NCBI RefSeq assembly: GCF_004799285.1
Contig: NZ_SSND01000001.1
Coordinates: 372,001 to 436,000, forward strand
Length of the DNA: 64,000 nucleotides
From: Aliigemmobacter aestuarii
GTDB lineage: Bacteria; Pseudomonadota; Alphaproteobacteria; Rhodobacterales; Rhodobacteraceae
Reading direction: 5' to 3'
How positions within the stretch are numbered: the first letter of the stretch is position 1; each line of letters starts with the position of its first letter. The notes under the pieces were generated by a model that saw nothing but the letters and a program-made list of their open reading frames with translations, searched no databases and had not been told where the DNA came from. Shown here piece after piece: positions 25,336 through 33,794 of the stretch. The position numbers and the translations under genes were made by a program.

Positions 25336-27051
25336 CTATCGCTGGGGGGTCAGGTATTTCGCCTGCGCCCACCCTTTCACCTTGCCCAAACGGACCGCGC
25401 ACCAGGCCTTTTCCAGAATCCGGGCATTTGCCGGGTCCTTCGGCTGGCGGAACTGGCGCAGGGTCAGGCGGGGTTCGCATTCCGTCACCTCGATCCCCCG
25501 GGCATCAGCCCCAAGCCCGCCCGCCAGGTTCGACGAGATCGCCCGTGCGACATGGACCGGCACCGTATCCCGGCCCTGCGGCAGCGCCTTGACCCGGAAG
25601 GGCACGTCACGCAGCTGAGGCTCGGGTTTCGGCTGTGGCGGCACCCAGCCCTGATACCCGACCAGTGCAAGGTGGAACGCCTGCACCCAGCCCTTCACGC
25701 GTCCTGCCTCGATCTCGCACCAGCCGCCGCGCAGGGCCTTTTCGTTGCCCGCCACCTGCGGACGGCGGAACGTCTCGATCGTCAGGCCGCGCGTGCATTC
25801 CAGAACCCGGATGCCCATCGTCCCCGGCTCCAGCCGCCCGACCACGACCGACGAGATCGCCCGCGCCGCATGAACCTCAAGCACGCTGCGCGACCGGCTC
25901 GGCGTGTCCACCATGAACTCGGCCCCGCGAAACAGGTCGGGCTTCGGTTCGGGGGGTTGCGGCTTGGGCGGTTGCGGTTTGGGCGGTTGCGGTTTGGGCG
26001 GCGTCACCGTTTCCGACCAGGGGATGCGATTGGCATCGAAGGGCCCGTCGCGATAAAGCGTGACCGGCAGCCACTGGCCATACTTGCCCCAAGACGCACG
26101 GATCCGGCCATCCCGGACCGGCATCGCCATCACCAGCGAACCGCCGTGCGTGTCCCCGCCCCCGGCATTGTGGACGTAGAATTCCACCTGCACCCGGTCG
26201 GGCGCGGTTGCCTGCGACATCGGCTGCACCTCGGCGCGCGGCGGCAGACCCGGCCGGTTGTAGAACACCCCGCGCCCGGTCACCTCGCGATCGCGCAGGC
26301 GCATCGCCAGAAGCCCGACCTCGCGCCCCGCGTCATCCAGAATCCGCCAGGTGCCGCCGATCCCCGACATGTCGGGCAGTCCCGAAGGCGTGGACGGGGC
26401 GGGCGGACGGCGGTCGCGATGCGCCTCGGCTATCCTGTCCAGCGTCAGAGGGAAGGATTCGGCAAAGCCCACGTCGGCCAGAAGCCCGAGGTTCGGATAG
26501 GGATTGCGCCGCAGCGCCTCGATCCGGGGATCGGGCGGGCAGCGCGTGGTCTGGCACGGATGCGCGCGCCGCCATGCCGTCGTCCGCATGTCCAGCCCGC
26601 GCGCCGGATGATAGACCGCCATCTGATACCCGCGCGCGCCGGGACGCAGTTCCAGAAGCCGCATCTCGCCCCGGTCGGCGAAGGCAAAGGCGATATGGGC
26701 CACGTCCCGTTCCAGCCTGACACCAAAGACCCGCACCGCCAGTGCCGAGGCATCGCCCTGCGCCTGACGTGCCGACCGGAGCGCGAGTTCGTCGCAGAAT
26801 TCCGGGTGCATCGTCTCGGGGCAGGTGCCGTTGGTGCGGCCGGTCAGGCGGAAATCGGCAAGGCCGGTCGGCTGGCCTGCGAACTGGGTCAGGTCGACCT
26901 CGATCGCCGCAACCGCGCCGGCGGGCAGATCGGCGGCATATCCGCCGTACCACGGGCCGTCCTGCGCCTGCGCGGCGGCGGCCACCATCCACGACAGGCC
27001 GAGGGCCAGCGCAAGAACACCCTGCACCTTCCGCATCGCGTTGATCCGCAT
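25336..27051 (-). CDS. Secreted protein with two C-terminal SH3-like domains
   Basis: 571 residues from the ATG at 27051, which has GGGAGGG just upstream. Signal peptide cut near AAAAQA (residue ~30). The first ~330 residues form an unrecognised domain with three Cys-containing segments (NGTCPETMHPEFCDEL, HPCQTTRCPPD). A proline hinge of three K-P-Q-P-P units (15-bp DNA repeats, 25955-25999) leads to two related ~75-residue modules. Each starts with VHVARAISSN or EVHAARAISS and ends with WC-x-(V/I)-x3-G-x-(V/L)-KGW(V/A)QA, the pattern of bacterial SH3-like domains. Probably a periplasmic protein touching the cell wall. Only the SH3 part is recognisable. Confidence 0.75.
   Translation of the reverse strand: MRINAMRKVQGVLALALGLSWMVAAAAQAQDGPWYGGYAADLPAGAVAAIEVDLTQFAGQPTGLADFRLTGRTNGTCPETMHPEFCDELALRSARQAQGDASALAVRVFGVRLERDVAHIAFAFADRGEMRLLELRPGARGYQMAVYHPARGLDMRTTAWRRAHPCQTTRCPPDPRIEALRRNPYPNLGLLADVGFAESFPLTLDRIAEAHRDRRPPAPSTPSGLPDMSGIGGTWRILDDAGREVGLLAMRLRDREVTGRGVFYNRPGLPPRAEVQPMSQATAPDRVQVEFYVHNAGGGDTHGGSLVMAMPVRDGRIRASWGKYGQWLPVTLYRDGPFDANRIPWSETVTPPKPQPPKPQPPKPQPPEPKPDLFRGAEFMVDTPSRSRSVLEVHAARAISSVVVGRLEPGTMGIRVLECTRGLTIETFRRPQVAGNEKALRGGWCEIEAGRVKGWVQAFHLALVGYQGWVPPQPKPEPQLRDVPFRVKALPQGRDTVPVHVARAISSNLAGGLGADARGIEVTECEPRLTLRQFRQPKDPANARILEKAWCAVRLGKVKGWAQAKYLTPQR
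25955..25999. repeat. 15-bp tandem repeat (three units) in the SH3-protein gene
   Basis: Units of GGTTTGGGCGGTTGC, the first with one change, encode the K-P-Q-P-P hinge. In-frame unit size. Confidence 0.85.
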
Positions 27052-27174
27052 GAAGCCCTCCCTGACCGATGACCCGGTCAGCATAGGCCCCCCATGCGCG
27101 ACAGATCAAGCAAGCATGGCCCCTTGCCGCCCCGCAGGCTGGACATTGCCGCCCCCCGCCCTATCCTGCCGCCG

Positions 27175-27960
27175 ATGAAGACCACAGCAAGCCCTCCGCC
27201 AGCGCCTCTGCCCTCGCCGCCCTGTGGCGCGCCCCAGGCCGCCCGCCCCTCGGCGCTGATCGTCGCCCATGGCTCGCCCGCCGATCCCGAACCGCAGGAG
27301 GCATGGCTCGCCGCGCTCGCGGTGCGGGTCGCGATGTGGTGTCCGGGCTGGACGGTCCGGGCCGCCACGCTGGCCGCCGATGGCGCGCTGGCACGGGCAT
27401 TGGCAGGGCTCGACCGGCCGGTGATCTATCCGTTCTTCATGGCCGAAGGCTGGTTCACCCGGACGAACCTGCCAAAGAAGCTCGCCGCCGCCGGGGGCGA
27501 GGGCCTGCGCCAGCTGCCCGCCTTCGGACATGACCCGGAGATGCCCGCCCTTCTGGCGCGCGCCGCTCGGGACGGGGCCGCCGCGCACGGGATCACCCCC
27601 GAAGGCGCAACGCTGATCCTTGCCGCGCATGGCAGCCAGGTGTCGCGCGCCTCGGCCACCATCACCGAGGAAATGGCGGCGTCCTTGCGGCGGGAAGCGG
27701 GCTTTGCAGCCGTCGTGACCGGCTATGTCGAGGAAGCGCCCTTCCTTGCCGATGCAGCGCGCGGCATCTCGGGCCCGGCCATCTGCCTTCCCTTCTTCGC
27801 CACCCGCGCGGGCCATGTCGCCCAGGACGTGCCCGAGGCACTGGCCGAAGCCGGGTTCACAGGCACGCTTCTGCCCGCGATCGGCGAACATTCCGACGCG
27901 GCGCGCCTGATCGCCGATGCCCTGCAAGCGGCGCCGGCCCTGCAAATGGCCCCCGCCTGA
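27175..27960 (+). CDS. CbiX/sirohydrochlorin chelatase-like protein
   Basis: 261 residues from the ATG at 27175. CbiX-type class II chelatase fold: two half-domains each opening with a metal-binding His, LIVAHGSPADPE (residue ~32) and LILAAHGSQVSRASATITEEM (residue ~150). Members insert cobalt or iron into sirohydrochlorin; the long form with two halves is common in Rhodobacteraceae, where substrate is unproven. No cobalamin or sirohaem genes lie nearby, so the metal is unknown. Proline-rich N-terminal extension of ~20 residues. Divergent from the SH3 protein gene. Confidence 0.75.
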   Translation: MKTTASPPPAPLPSPPCGAPQAARPSALIVAHGSPADPEPQEAWLAALAVRVAMWCPGWTVRAATLAADGALARALAGLDRPVIYPFFMAEGWFTRTNLPKKLAAAGGEGLRQLPAFGHDPEMPALLARAARDGAAAHGITPEGATLILAAHGSQVSRASATITEEMAASLRREAGFAAVVTGYVEEAPFLADAARGISGPAICLPFFATRAGHVAQDVPEALAEAGFTGTLLPAIGEHSDAARLIADALQAAPALQMAPA

Positions 27961-28054
27961 CCATCTTCAACCTGATCCAAATACCCGGCGAACCCGTCGC
28001 CGCCCGCGCATCGCCGGGGCGTGAAGACCCGCCGTTGCCGCATCCCATGGCAAT

Positions 28055-28090
28055 GCCCTCGGCGGGGGGTCGATCCCCCCAGCCGAGGGC
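28055..28090 (+). terminator. Very stable long hairpin after the CbiX-like gene
   Basis: Stem GCCCTCGGC-GGGGGG paired to CCCCCC-a-GCCGAGGGC: 15 base pairs with one bulged A and a 5-nt loop. No T-run. Part of a ~90-bp hairpin cluster between two convergent genes. Confidence 0.6.
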
Positions 28091-28109
28091 CCCCCGCGCC
28101 CCCTGGGGC

Positions 28110-28137
28110 AGAAAAAGGGGGCGGTCGCCCGCCCCCC
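28110..28137 (-). terminator. Rho-independent terminator of the TRAP binding-protein gene
   Basis: On the minus strand an 8-bp stem GGGGGCGG / CCGCCCCC is followed by TTTTTC, 24-50 bp beyond the stop codon at 28161. Confidence 0.75.
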
Positions 28138-28160
28138 TTCGATCCGCAATCCGGGCCGGA

Positions 28161-29234
28161 TCAGCGATAGGGATAGCCGGCCTTTTCCATCGTGGCGGCA
28201 TAGTCCTTGAAGGCCTGCACCACCTTGCCCGCGCGGGGGCTCGATGCGGCGATCTCGTCCCAGAAACCGGCCGCGTCGGCCACGACCTGTGCCCATTCCT
28301 CGGCCGGAAGCGAGGTCAGTTCCATCTTCTCGCCCTCGACCCGCAGCTTGGCCTCGCCGCCCCAGTACCAGACGTTCCGGTAATAGTGCGACTGGTCGAT
28401 GGTCGAGCGGAACAGCTGCTGCAGATGCGGCGGCACCTTGTTCCAGCTTTCGGTATTGGCGAAATAGCTGCCGCACCAGGCGCCGGTCACGCTGTTGGTC
28501 AGCGCATAGTTGCAGACATCGGCCCAGCCCACCTCATAGGCCTCGGTGAAGCCGCACCAGGCCACGCCGTCCAGTTCGCCCGTCTGCAGGGCCACCTCCA
28601 CGTCGTCCCACGGCACTGTCACCGGCACGAGGCCATAGCGCGACAGGAACTGCCCTGCGGTCGGCACGCCGAAGACGCGCTTGCCGTTCATGTCGGCGAG
28701 GCTGCGGATCGGGTCCTTGGTGAAGATGTGCAGCGGGTCCCAGGCGCCTGCCGACAGCCAGGTGACGTTCTCGACCTCGCCATAGGCTTCGGCCCAGATA
28801 TCGTTCAGCCCGTAATAGGCGAACATCGCCGGCAGATCGAGGCTGAAGCGGGTGTTGAACGGGAAGTATCCCCCGAAGACCGAGATATCGACCGGCGAGG
28901 CCATCGTGGCGTCGTCCGACTGCACCGCGTCGATCGTGCCGGCCTGCATGGCCCGGAACAGTTCCGCCGTCGGCACAAGCTGGTCGGCATAGTAAAGCTC
29001 GATCTCCATCTCGCCGTTCGCCGCGGCGTTGAAGGCATCGATCTGCGGCTTGATCACATGGGCGCCGAGCGGCGCGCCGGAATAGGTCTGCAGCCGCCAC
29101 TTGATCGGTGCGGATTGCGCGTTGACATAGGGCGCGGCCAGCGTCGTCGCCGCCGCGCCAAGGCCTGCCGTCTTGAGGAACTTCCGGCGGCTGGCCAGAA
29201 TCCGCTCGGACGGGGATAGAAGTTTTTCGGTCAT
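28161..29234 (-). CDS. TRAP transporter solute-binding protein (DctP family)
   Basis: 357 residues. Tat-type signal SRRKFLKTAGLGAAATTLAAPYVNAQ (residues ~15-40), as in many TRAP binding proteins. The mature part has the family start KWRLQTYSGAP, ADQLVPTAELFRAMQAGTIDAVQ and the ligand-carboxylate region GKRVFGVPTAGQFLSRYGLVPV. These proteins deliver carboxylates or similar solutes to a DctQM permease. No DctQ or DctM gene is adjacent: downstream lies a terminator and a convergent gene, and upstream a divergent dehydrogenase cluster. It therefore looks like an orphan binding protein, perhaps serving a distant permease. Confidence 0.9.
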   Translation of the reverse strand: MTEKLLSPSERILASRRKFLKTAGLGAAATTLAAPYVNAQSAPIKWRLQTYSGAPLGAHVIKPQIDAFNAAANGEMEIELYYADQLVPTAELFRAMQAGTIDAVQSDDATMASPVDISVFGGYFPFNTRFSLDLPAMFAYYGLNDIWAEAYGEVENVTWLSAGAWDPLHIFTKDPIRSLADMNGKRVFGVPTAGQFLSRYGLVPVTVPWDDVEVALQTGELDGVAWCGFTEAYEVGWADVCNYALTNSVTGAWCGSYFANTESWNKVPPHLQQLFRSTIDQSHYYRNVWYWGGEAKLRVEGEKMELTSLPAEEWAQVVADAAGFWDEIAASSPRAGKVVQAFKDYAATMEKAGYPYR

Positions 29235-29473
29235 GCGTCTTTCTCCTCTGTTGGAAGGGTCCGGCCTCTTGGCGGGCCGTTCGATCTCATCGGATATCGG
29301 TGAGCCGACGAAAAAAGCGTAAGCCCGCGACGGGCTGTCCGTCGAGATGGTTTCTTTTCCGGATGGGCAAAAAAGACAGAATCTTTTCATTGTGACGCAA
29401 AAGGAAGCAATCGTTTCGGAGGTGCCGCGCCGCCGATTGACGCAAGGGTCGGTTTCCCCGCAGGCTGGCCGCC

Positions 29474-30910
29474 ATGACCCGACCCGCGCCCGTTGCAGAT
29501 TCGCCCTTCGATGCCGCCATCATCGGCGGCGGCGTGATCGGTTGCGCGCTTGCACGGCGCTTCACGCTGGAGGGCGCGCGGGTGGTGCTGATCGAACGCG
29601 CCGCCGATGTGCTGGACGGGGCATCGAAGGGCAATTCGGCGATCCTGCACACCGGCTTCGACGCGCCCCCCGGATCGCTGGAACTGGCCTGCGTCCAGGC
29701 GGGCTACCGGGAATACCTCGACATCCACGAAAGCCTGAACCTGCCGCTGATCCGGTCGGGGGCGATGGTCATCGCCTGGACCGAGGACGAGGCCACCGCC
29801 CTGCCGGACCTGATCGCGCAGGCCCGCGAAAACGGCGTGGACGATGTCGAACCCCTGACCGTGGCAGGCGTGCGGGCGCTGGAAGCGGGCCTTGGCCCCG
29901 GCGTCAGGGCGGCCTTCCGCGTGCCGGGGGAATACCTGGTCGACCCCTGGTCGGCGCCGCATGCCTATCTGCGCCAGGCGGTCGAGAACGGCGCGAGGCT
30001 GATGACATCGGCGGCGCTTCTATCCGCGGAATATGACGGGGCGGCCTGGCATCTGGATACGGCGCGCGGCCCCGTCCGGGCGCGCTTCGCGATCAACGCG
30101 GCGGGGAATTTCGGCGATCTGGTCGACGAGATCCTGCACGGGCGGCGCGATTTCACGCTGCGCCCGCGCAAGGGGCAGTTTGTCGTCTACGACAAGGCGG
30201 CGGCGCGTCTGGCCGGGCATATCCTGCTGCCGGTGCCCTCGAAGATCACCAAGGGGATCGTCGTCTGCCGGACCGCCTTCGGCAACCTGATTGTCGGCCC
30301 CACCGCCGAGGATCAGGACGACCGCGCCCGCGCCGAACTGGTCCCGGAAACGCTGGCCGCGCTGATGCGGCGGGGTGAAGAAATCCTGCCGGGCCTGAAA
30401 GGGATGGAGGTGACGGCCACCTATGCCGGCCTGCGCCCCGCGACCGAGTTCAAGGATTACCAGATCCGCGCGCATGACGGCCGGGCCGCGATCACCGTAG
30501 GGGGCATCCGGTCCACCGGCCTGTCCTCGGCGCTTGGCACCGCGCGCCATGTCTGGGGGCTGGCGCAGGGCATGGGCCTCGCGGGCCGGCCGGTTGCCGC
30601 GCCGGTCGTGCCCCGGATGCCCGCGCTGACCGACGAGGGCACGCGCGACTGGCAGTGCCCCGGCAACGGCGGCATCGTCTGCCATTGCGAGATGGTGACC
30701 CGGCGCGAGATCGAGGCCGCGCTGTCCGGCCCGATCCCGGCGCAGACGCTGGCGGGCCTGAAACGGCGCACGCGCGTCACGATGGGGCGCTGCCAGGGGT
30801 TTTACTGTTCGGCGGAACTTGCGCGGATCACGGCGGGGCGTCTGGCGGTGCCGATGACGGGGGATGCGGACATCGGCAGCGAAACCGGCGGGGGGCACGC
30901 CGATGACTGA
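29474..30910 (+). CDS. FAD-dependent glycerol-3-phosphate dehydrogenase-like protein with BFD [2Fe-2S] domain
   Basis: 478 residues. N-terminal FAD-binding motif DAAIIGGGVIGCALARRFTLEGARVVLIER (from residue ~13) and GlpA/LhgO-like body (ASKGNSAILHTGFDAPPGS, RPRKGQFVVYD). C-terminal ~60 residues form a BFD-like [2Fe-2S] domain: VCHCEMVTRREIEAAL and GRCQGFYCSAEL give the C-x-C and C-x4-C ligands. This is the layout of the single-subunit GlpA homologues of Thermotoga and Clostridia rather than of aerobic GlpD. First gene of an overlapping three-gene set with an FAD reductase and a glycerol-type kinase, so it probably oxidises glycerol-3-phosphate or a related polyol phosphate. Confidence 0.85.
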   Translation: MTRPAPVADSPFDAAIIGGGVIGCALARRFTLEGARVVLIERAADVLDGASKGNSAILHTGFDAPPGSLELACVQAGYREYLDIHESLNLPLIRSGAMVIAWTEDEATALPDLIAQARENGVDDVEPLTVAGVRALEAGLGPGVRAAFRVPGEYLVDPWSAPHAYLRQAVENGARLMTSAALLSAEYDGAAWHLDTARGPVRARFAINAAGNFGDLVDEILHGRRDFTLRPRKGQFVVYDKAAARLAGHILLPVPSKITKGIVVCRTAFGNLIVGPTAEDQDDRARAELVPETLAALMRRGEEILPGLKGMEVTATYAGLRPATEFKDYQIRAHDGRAAITVGGIRSTGLSSALGTARHVWGLAQGMGLAGRPVAAPVVPRMPALTDEGTRDWQCPGNGGIVCHCEMVTRREIEAALSGPIPAQTLAGLKRRTRVTMGRCQGFYCSAELARITAGRLAVPMTGDADIGSETGGGHADD

Positions 30911-32126
30911 CCTGCGCCCGCTCTGCGATCTGGCGATCATCGGCGCGGGGCCTGCGGGCCTGTCCGCCGCGGTGGCGGCACGTGCGGCGGGCGCGGGCCA
31001 TGTCGTCGTTCTGGAACGCGAGGCCGAACCGGGCGGCATCCCGCGCCACTGTGGCCATTCCCCCTATGGCATGCGCGAATTCCGCCGGGTGATGGGTGGG
31101 CGGGCCTATGCCGCGCGACTGGCCGCCGAGGCGCGCGCGGCGGGGGCGGAAATCCATTGCGAGACATCGGTGATCGCGATCCATCCCGGCGGGCGGCTTC
31201 TGGTCAGCACGCCGAAGGGCGCGATGGAGATCGGCGCGCGCCGCGTCCTTCTGGCGACGGGCTGCCGCGAGACAAGCCGCGCGGCCCGGCTGATCGGGGG
31301 GGAAAAGCCGGGCGGCATCCTGAACACGGGCGCGTTGCAGGGGCTGGTCTACCTGCAGGGGATCACGCCGTTCCGCCGCCCGCTGATCGTCGGCTCGGAA
31401 CTGGTGGCCTTTTCGGCGCTGCTGACGTGCCGCCACGCCGGGATGCGCCCTGTCGGCATGGCCGCACCCGAGGCCCGGCCGCTGGCGCGCTGGCCCGCAG
31501 GCTTGCTGCCGCGTCTGATGGGGGTGCCGTTCTGGGGCCGGACCCGCATCGCCGCGATCCACGGCCACGACCGGGTGACGGGCGTCACGCTGGAAGGGCC
31601 GGACGGCCCGCGCGATCTGGCCTGCGACGGGGTGATCCTTTCCGGGCGGTTCCGGCCGGAAAACGCGCTGGCCCTGACCGGGCATCTGGAAATCGACCCG
31701 GCCACGCGCGGGCCGGTGGTGGACAGCGACGGGCGCTGTTCGGACCCGGCCTATTTCGCCGCGGGCAACGCGCTGCGCGGGGTGGAAACCGCGGGCTGGT
31801 GCTGGGCCGAGGGGCGGCGCATCGGCGTGGCCATCGCGGCGGATCTGGCACGCGGCCTGCCGTCCCCGACGCTGACCGTCGCGGCCGAAGGCGCCCTTGC
31901 CTATGCCCTGCCCGCCCGCATCCGTCCCGGATCGGACGGCCTGCCCGACCTGCAACTGCGCGCCGCGCGGCCCCTGCGCGGACGGCTGACGCTGACGCTG
32001 GACGGGACCGAGATCCTGTCGCGGACGATCAGCGCGCGGCCCGAACGGCGGATCACCCTGCCGCTGTCGATCCTGCCCGCCGGGGCCAGCGGCAGGCTTG
32101 TCGTGCGGCTGGAGGAGGGCGGATGA
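30903..32126 (+). CDS. FAD/NAD(P)-dependent reductase partner of the GlpA-like protein
   Basis: 407 residues from the ATG at 30903, overlapping the previous gene by 8 bp. Two dinucleotide-binding regions: DLAIIGAGPAGLSAAVAARAAG near residue 10 and PLIVGSELVAFSALLTCRHAG near 170. The Cys-containing GGIPRHCGHSPYGMREF and ATGCRETSRAARLIGG match the NADH-oxidase-like proteins paired with GlpA in Thermotoga-type clusters. The C-terminal ~85 residues (after residue 320) form an extra beta-rich domain (LRGRLTLTLDGTEIL) where other lineages carry a separate DUF1667 protein; this correspondence is inference. Likely passes electrons from the Fe-S flavoprotein to NAD+. Confidence 0.78.
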   Translation: MTDLRPLCDLAIIGAGPAGLSAAVAARAAGAGHVVVLEREAEPGGIPRHCGHSPYGMREFRRVMGGRAYAARLAAEARAAGAEIHCETSVIAIHPGGRLLVSTPKGAMEIGARRVLLATGCRETSRAARLIGGEKPGGILNTGALQGLVYLQGITPFRRPLIVGSELVAFSALLTCRHAGMRPVGMAAPEARPLARWPAGLLPRLMGVPFWGRTRIAAIHGHDRVTGVTLEGPDGPRDLACDGVILSGRFRPENALALTGHLEIDPATRGPVVDSDGRCSDPAYFAAGNALRGVETAGWCWAEGRRIGVAIAADLARGLPSPTLTVAAEGALAYALPARIRPGSDGLPDLQLRAARPLRGRLTLTLDGTEILSRTISARPERRITLPLSILPAGASGRLVVRLEEGG

Positions 32127-33547
32127 TCCTCGCGCTCGACCAGGGCACGACCTCGACCCGGGCGCTGATCGCGGGCGAAGACGGGCGGCTGACACCGGTC
32201 CTGAACCGCGAACACCGGCAGATCTATCCGCGCCCCGGCTGGGTCGAACATGACCCCGAGGAACTGATCGCACATCTTGCGGCCTGCATCGAGGCATCCC
32301 TGCCCCATGCCCCCCGCGCCATCGGGATCGACAATCAGGGCGAAAGCTGCCTTGCCTGGGACGCAGGAACCGGGCGGGCGCTGACACCGGTGATCGTCTG
32401 GCAGGACGCCCGCACCGAAGAAACCTGCGCGCGGCTGAAGGCCGACGGGGCGGAAGACCTGTCGCTGGCCCGCGCGGGGCTGCCGCTGGATCCCTATTTC
32501 TCGGCCTCGAAACTGGGCTGGGTCCTGCGCCATGTGCCCGAGGCCGCAGCCCTTGCGCGTGGGGGACGCCTGCGTCTGGGAACAACGGACGCCTTCTTTC
32601 TGGACCGTCTCGCAGGGACCTTCGCGACCGATGTGACGACCGCCTCGCGCACCGGGCTGATGAACCTTCAGACGCTGTCCTGGGATGCAGACCTGTGCGC
32701 CCTGCACGGCGTACCGGCCGAGGCGCTGCCGCCGATCCGGTCCACCACGGGGGATTTCGGCGCCATTCGCGGCATCCCCGTCACCGCCAGCGTGACCGAC
32801 CAGCAGGCCGCACTTTACGGGCATGGTTGCCGCGCGGCGGGCGACGGCAAGATCACCTTCGGCACCGGGGCCTTTGCGCTGATGCTGACGGGCGGGCTGG
32901 ACCGGTCGCGCGCGGGCTGCCTGCCCACGGTCGCCTGGCAGCTTCGGGGCGAGCCGCCCGTCTATGCGCTGGATGGCGGGGTCTATGCGGCCTCGTCCGC
33001 GGTGAACTGGGCGCGCGGACTGGGGCTGTTTTCCGGCTGGGACCAGATCAACGGCTTTGCCCGCGACAGCGCGATCGACGCGGGGCTTGCCTTTGTTCCG
33101 GCGCTGGCGGGGCTGGCCTGCCCGCATTGGAACCGCCGCGCGCGCGGCGCCTGGCTTGGCATGGGGCTGGAAACAAGCCCGGCGGACCTGATGCAGGCGC
33201 TGCTGGAGGGCGTCGCCTTCCGCATGGCCGAGGTGATCGAGGCCATGGGCGCGCCTGCGGGTCATGCGCTTTCGATCGACGGCGGGATGACCCGCAACCC
33301 GTGGTTCTGCCAGACCCTTGCAGACACGCTGCAACGTCCGCTGACGATCGCCGCCGAACCGGAGCTGACCGCCGCAGGCACGGCGGCGCTGGCCGCGCAG
33401 GGCGCGGGGCTTGAACTGGCGCCGCCCCCGGTGGGGCACAGGATCGCCCCTCGCCCCGTCCCCGGGGCCGCGCGCCGCGCCCGGTTCGCTGCCGCGCGCC
33501 ACGCCGTCGAAGGATTTGCGCAGGCGGCAACGCCCGACGGAACCTGA
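32123..33547 (+). CDS. glpK: FGGY-family kinase, glycerol kinase type
   Basis: 474 residues; ATG overlaps the stop of the reductase gene (ATGA). Seen: N-terminal ATPase motif LALDQGTTSTRALI, PGWVEHDPEEL and IGIDNQGESCLAWD, all near GlpK consensus. Further matches are VTDQQAALYGHG, the phosphate 2 region GTGAFALMLTG, and the C-terminal SIDGGMTRNPWFCQ. Slightly shorter than E. coli GlpK (502) and several consensus positions differ (GESCLAWD for GRETTVVWD), so the substrate could be another triol or polyol. With the two upstream flavoproteins it forms a phosphorylate-then-oxidise pathway. No glp repressor or facilitator is in the window. Confidence 0.82.
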   Translation: MILALDQGTTSTRALIAGEDGRLTPVLNREHRQIYPRPGWVEHDPEELIAHLAACIEASLPHAPRAIGIDNQGESCLAWDAGTGRALTPVIVWQDARTEETCARLKADGAEDLSLARAGLPLDPYFSASKLGWVLRHVPEAAALARGGRLRLGTTDAFFLDRLAGTFATDVTTASRTGLMNLQTLSWDADLCALHGVPAEALPPIRSTTGDFGAIRGIPVTASVTDQQAALYGHGCRAAGDGKITFGTGAFALMLTGGLDRSRAGCLPTVAWQLRGEPPVYALDGGVYAASSAVNWARGLGLFSGWDQINGFARDSAIDAGLAFVPALAGLACPHWNRRARGAWLGMGLETSPADLMQALLEGVAFRMAEVIEAMGAPAGHALSIDGGMTRNPWFCQTLADTLQRPLTIAAEPELTAAGTAALAAQGAGLELAPPPVGHRIAPRPVPGAARRARFAAARHAVEGFAQAATPDGT

Positions 33548-33794
33548 CAGCCCGCCTGCCATCGCGGCGCCACGATGCGGGGCGATGTGCGGAAATCCGC
33601 CGGAAACGCCCCGTGGTGACAGGTTCCTTGTCAACATGCCTTGAACGGTCGGGCACAAGCCCACATCTTCGACCCCACCAAATCATGAGTTGCGCCGGTT
33701 TCCCCTGTCTTCGCCATGACCGTGCCGCATTTGCGGTTCATAAACCCGTTCTGGCCTACCCATGGGAAACGCGACCACGGAGACGAGGCAGAGC

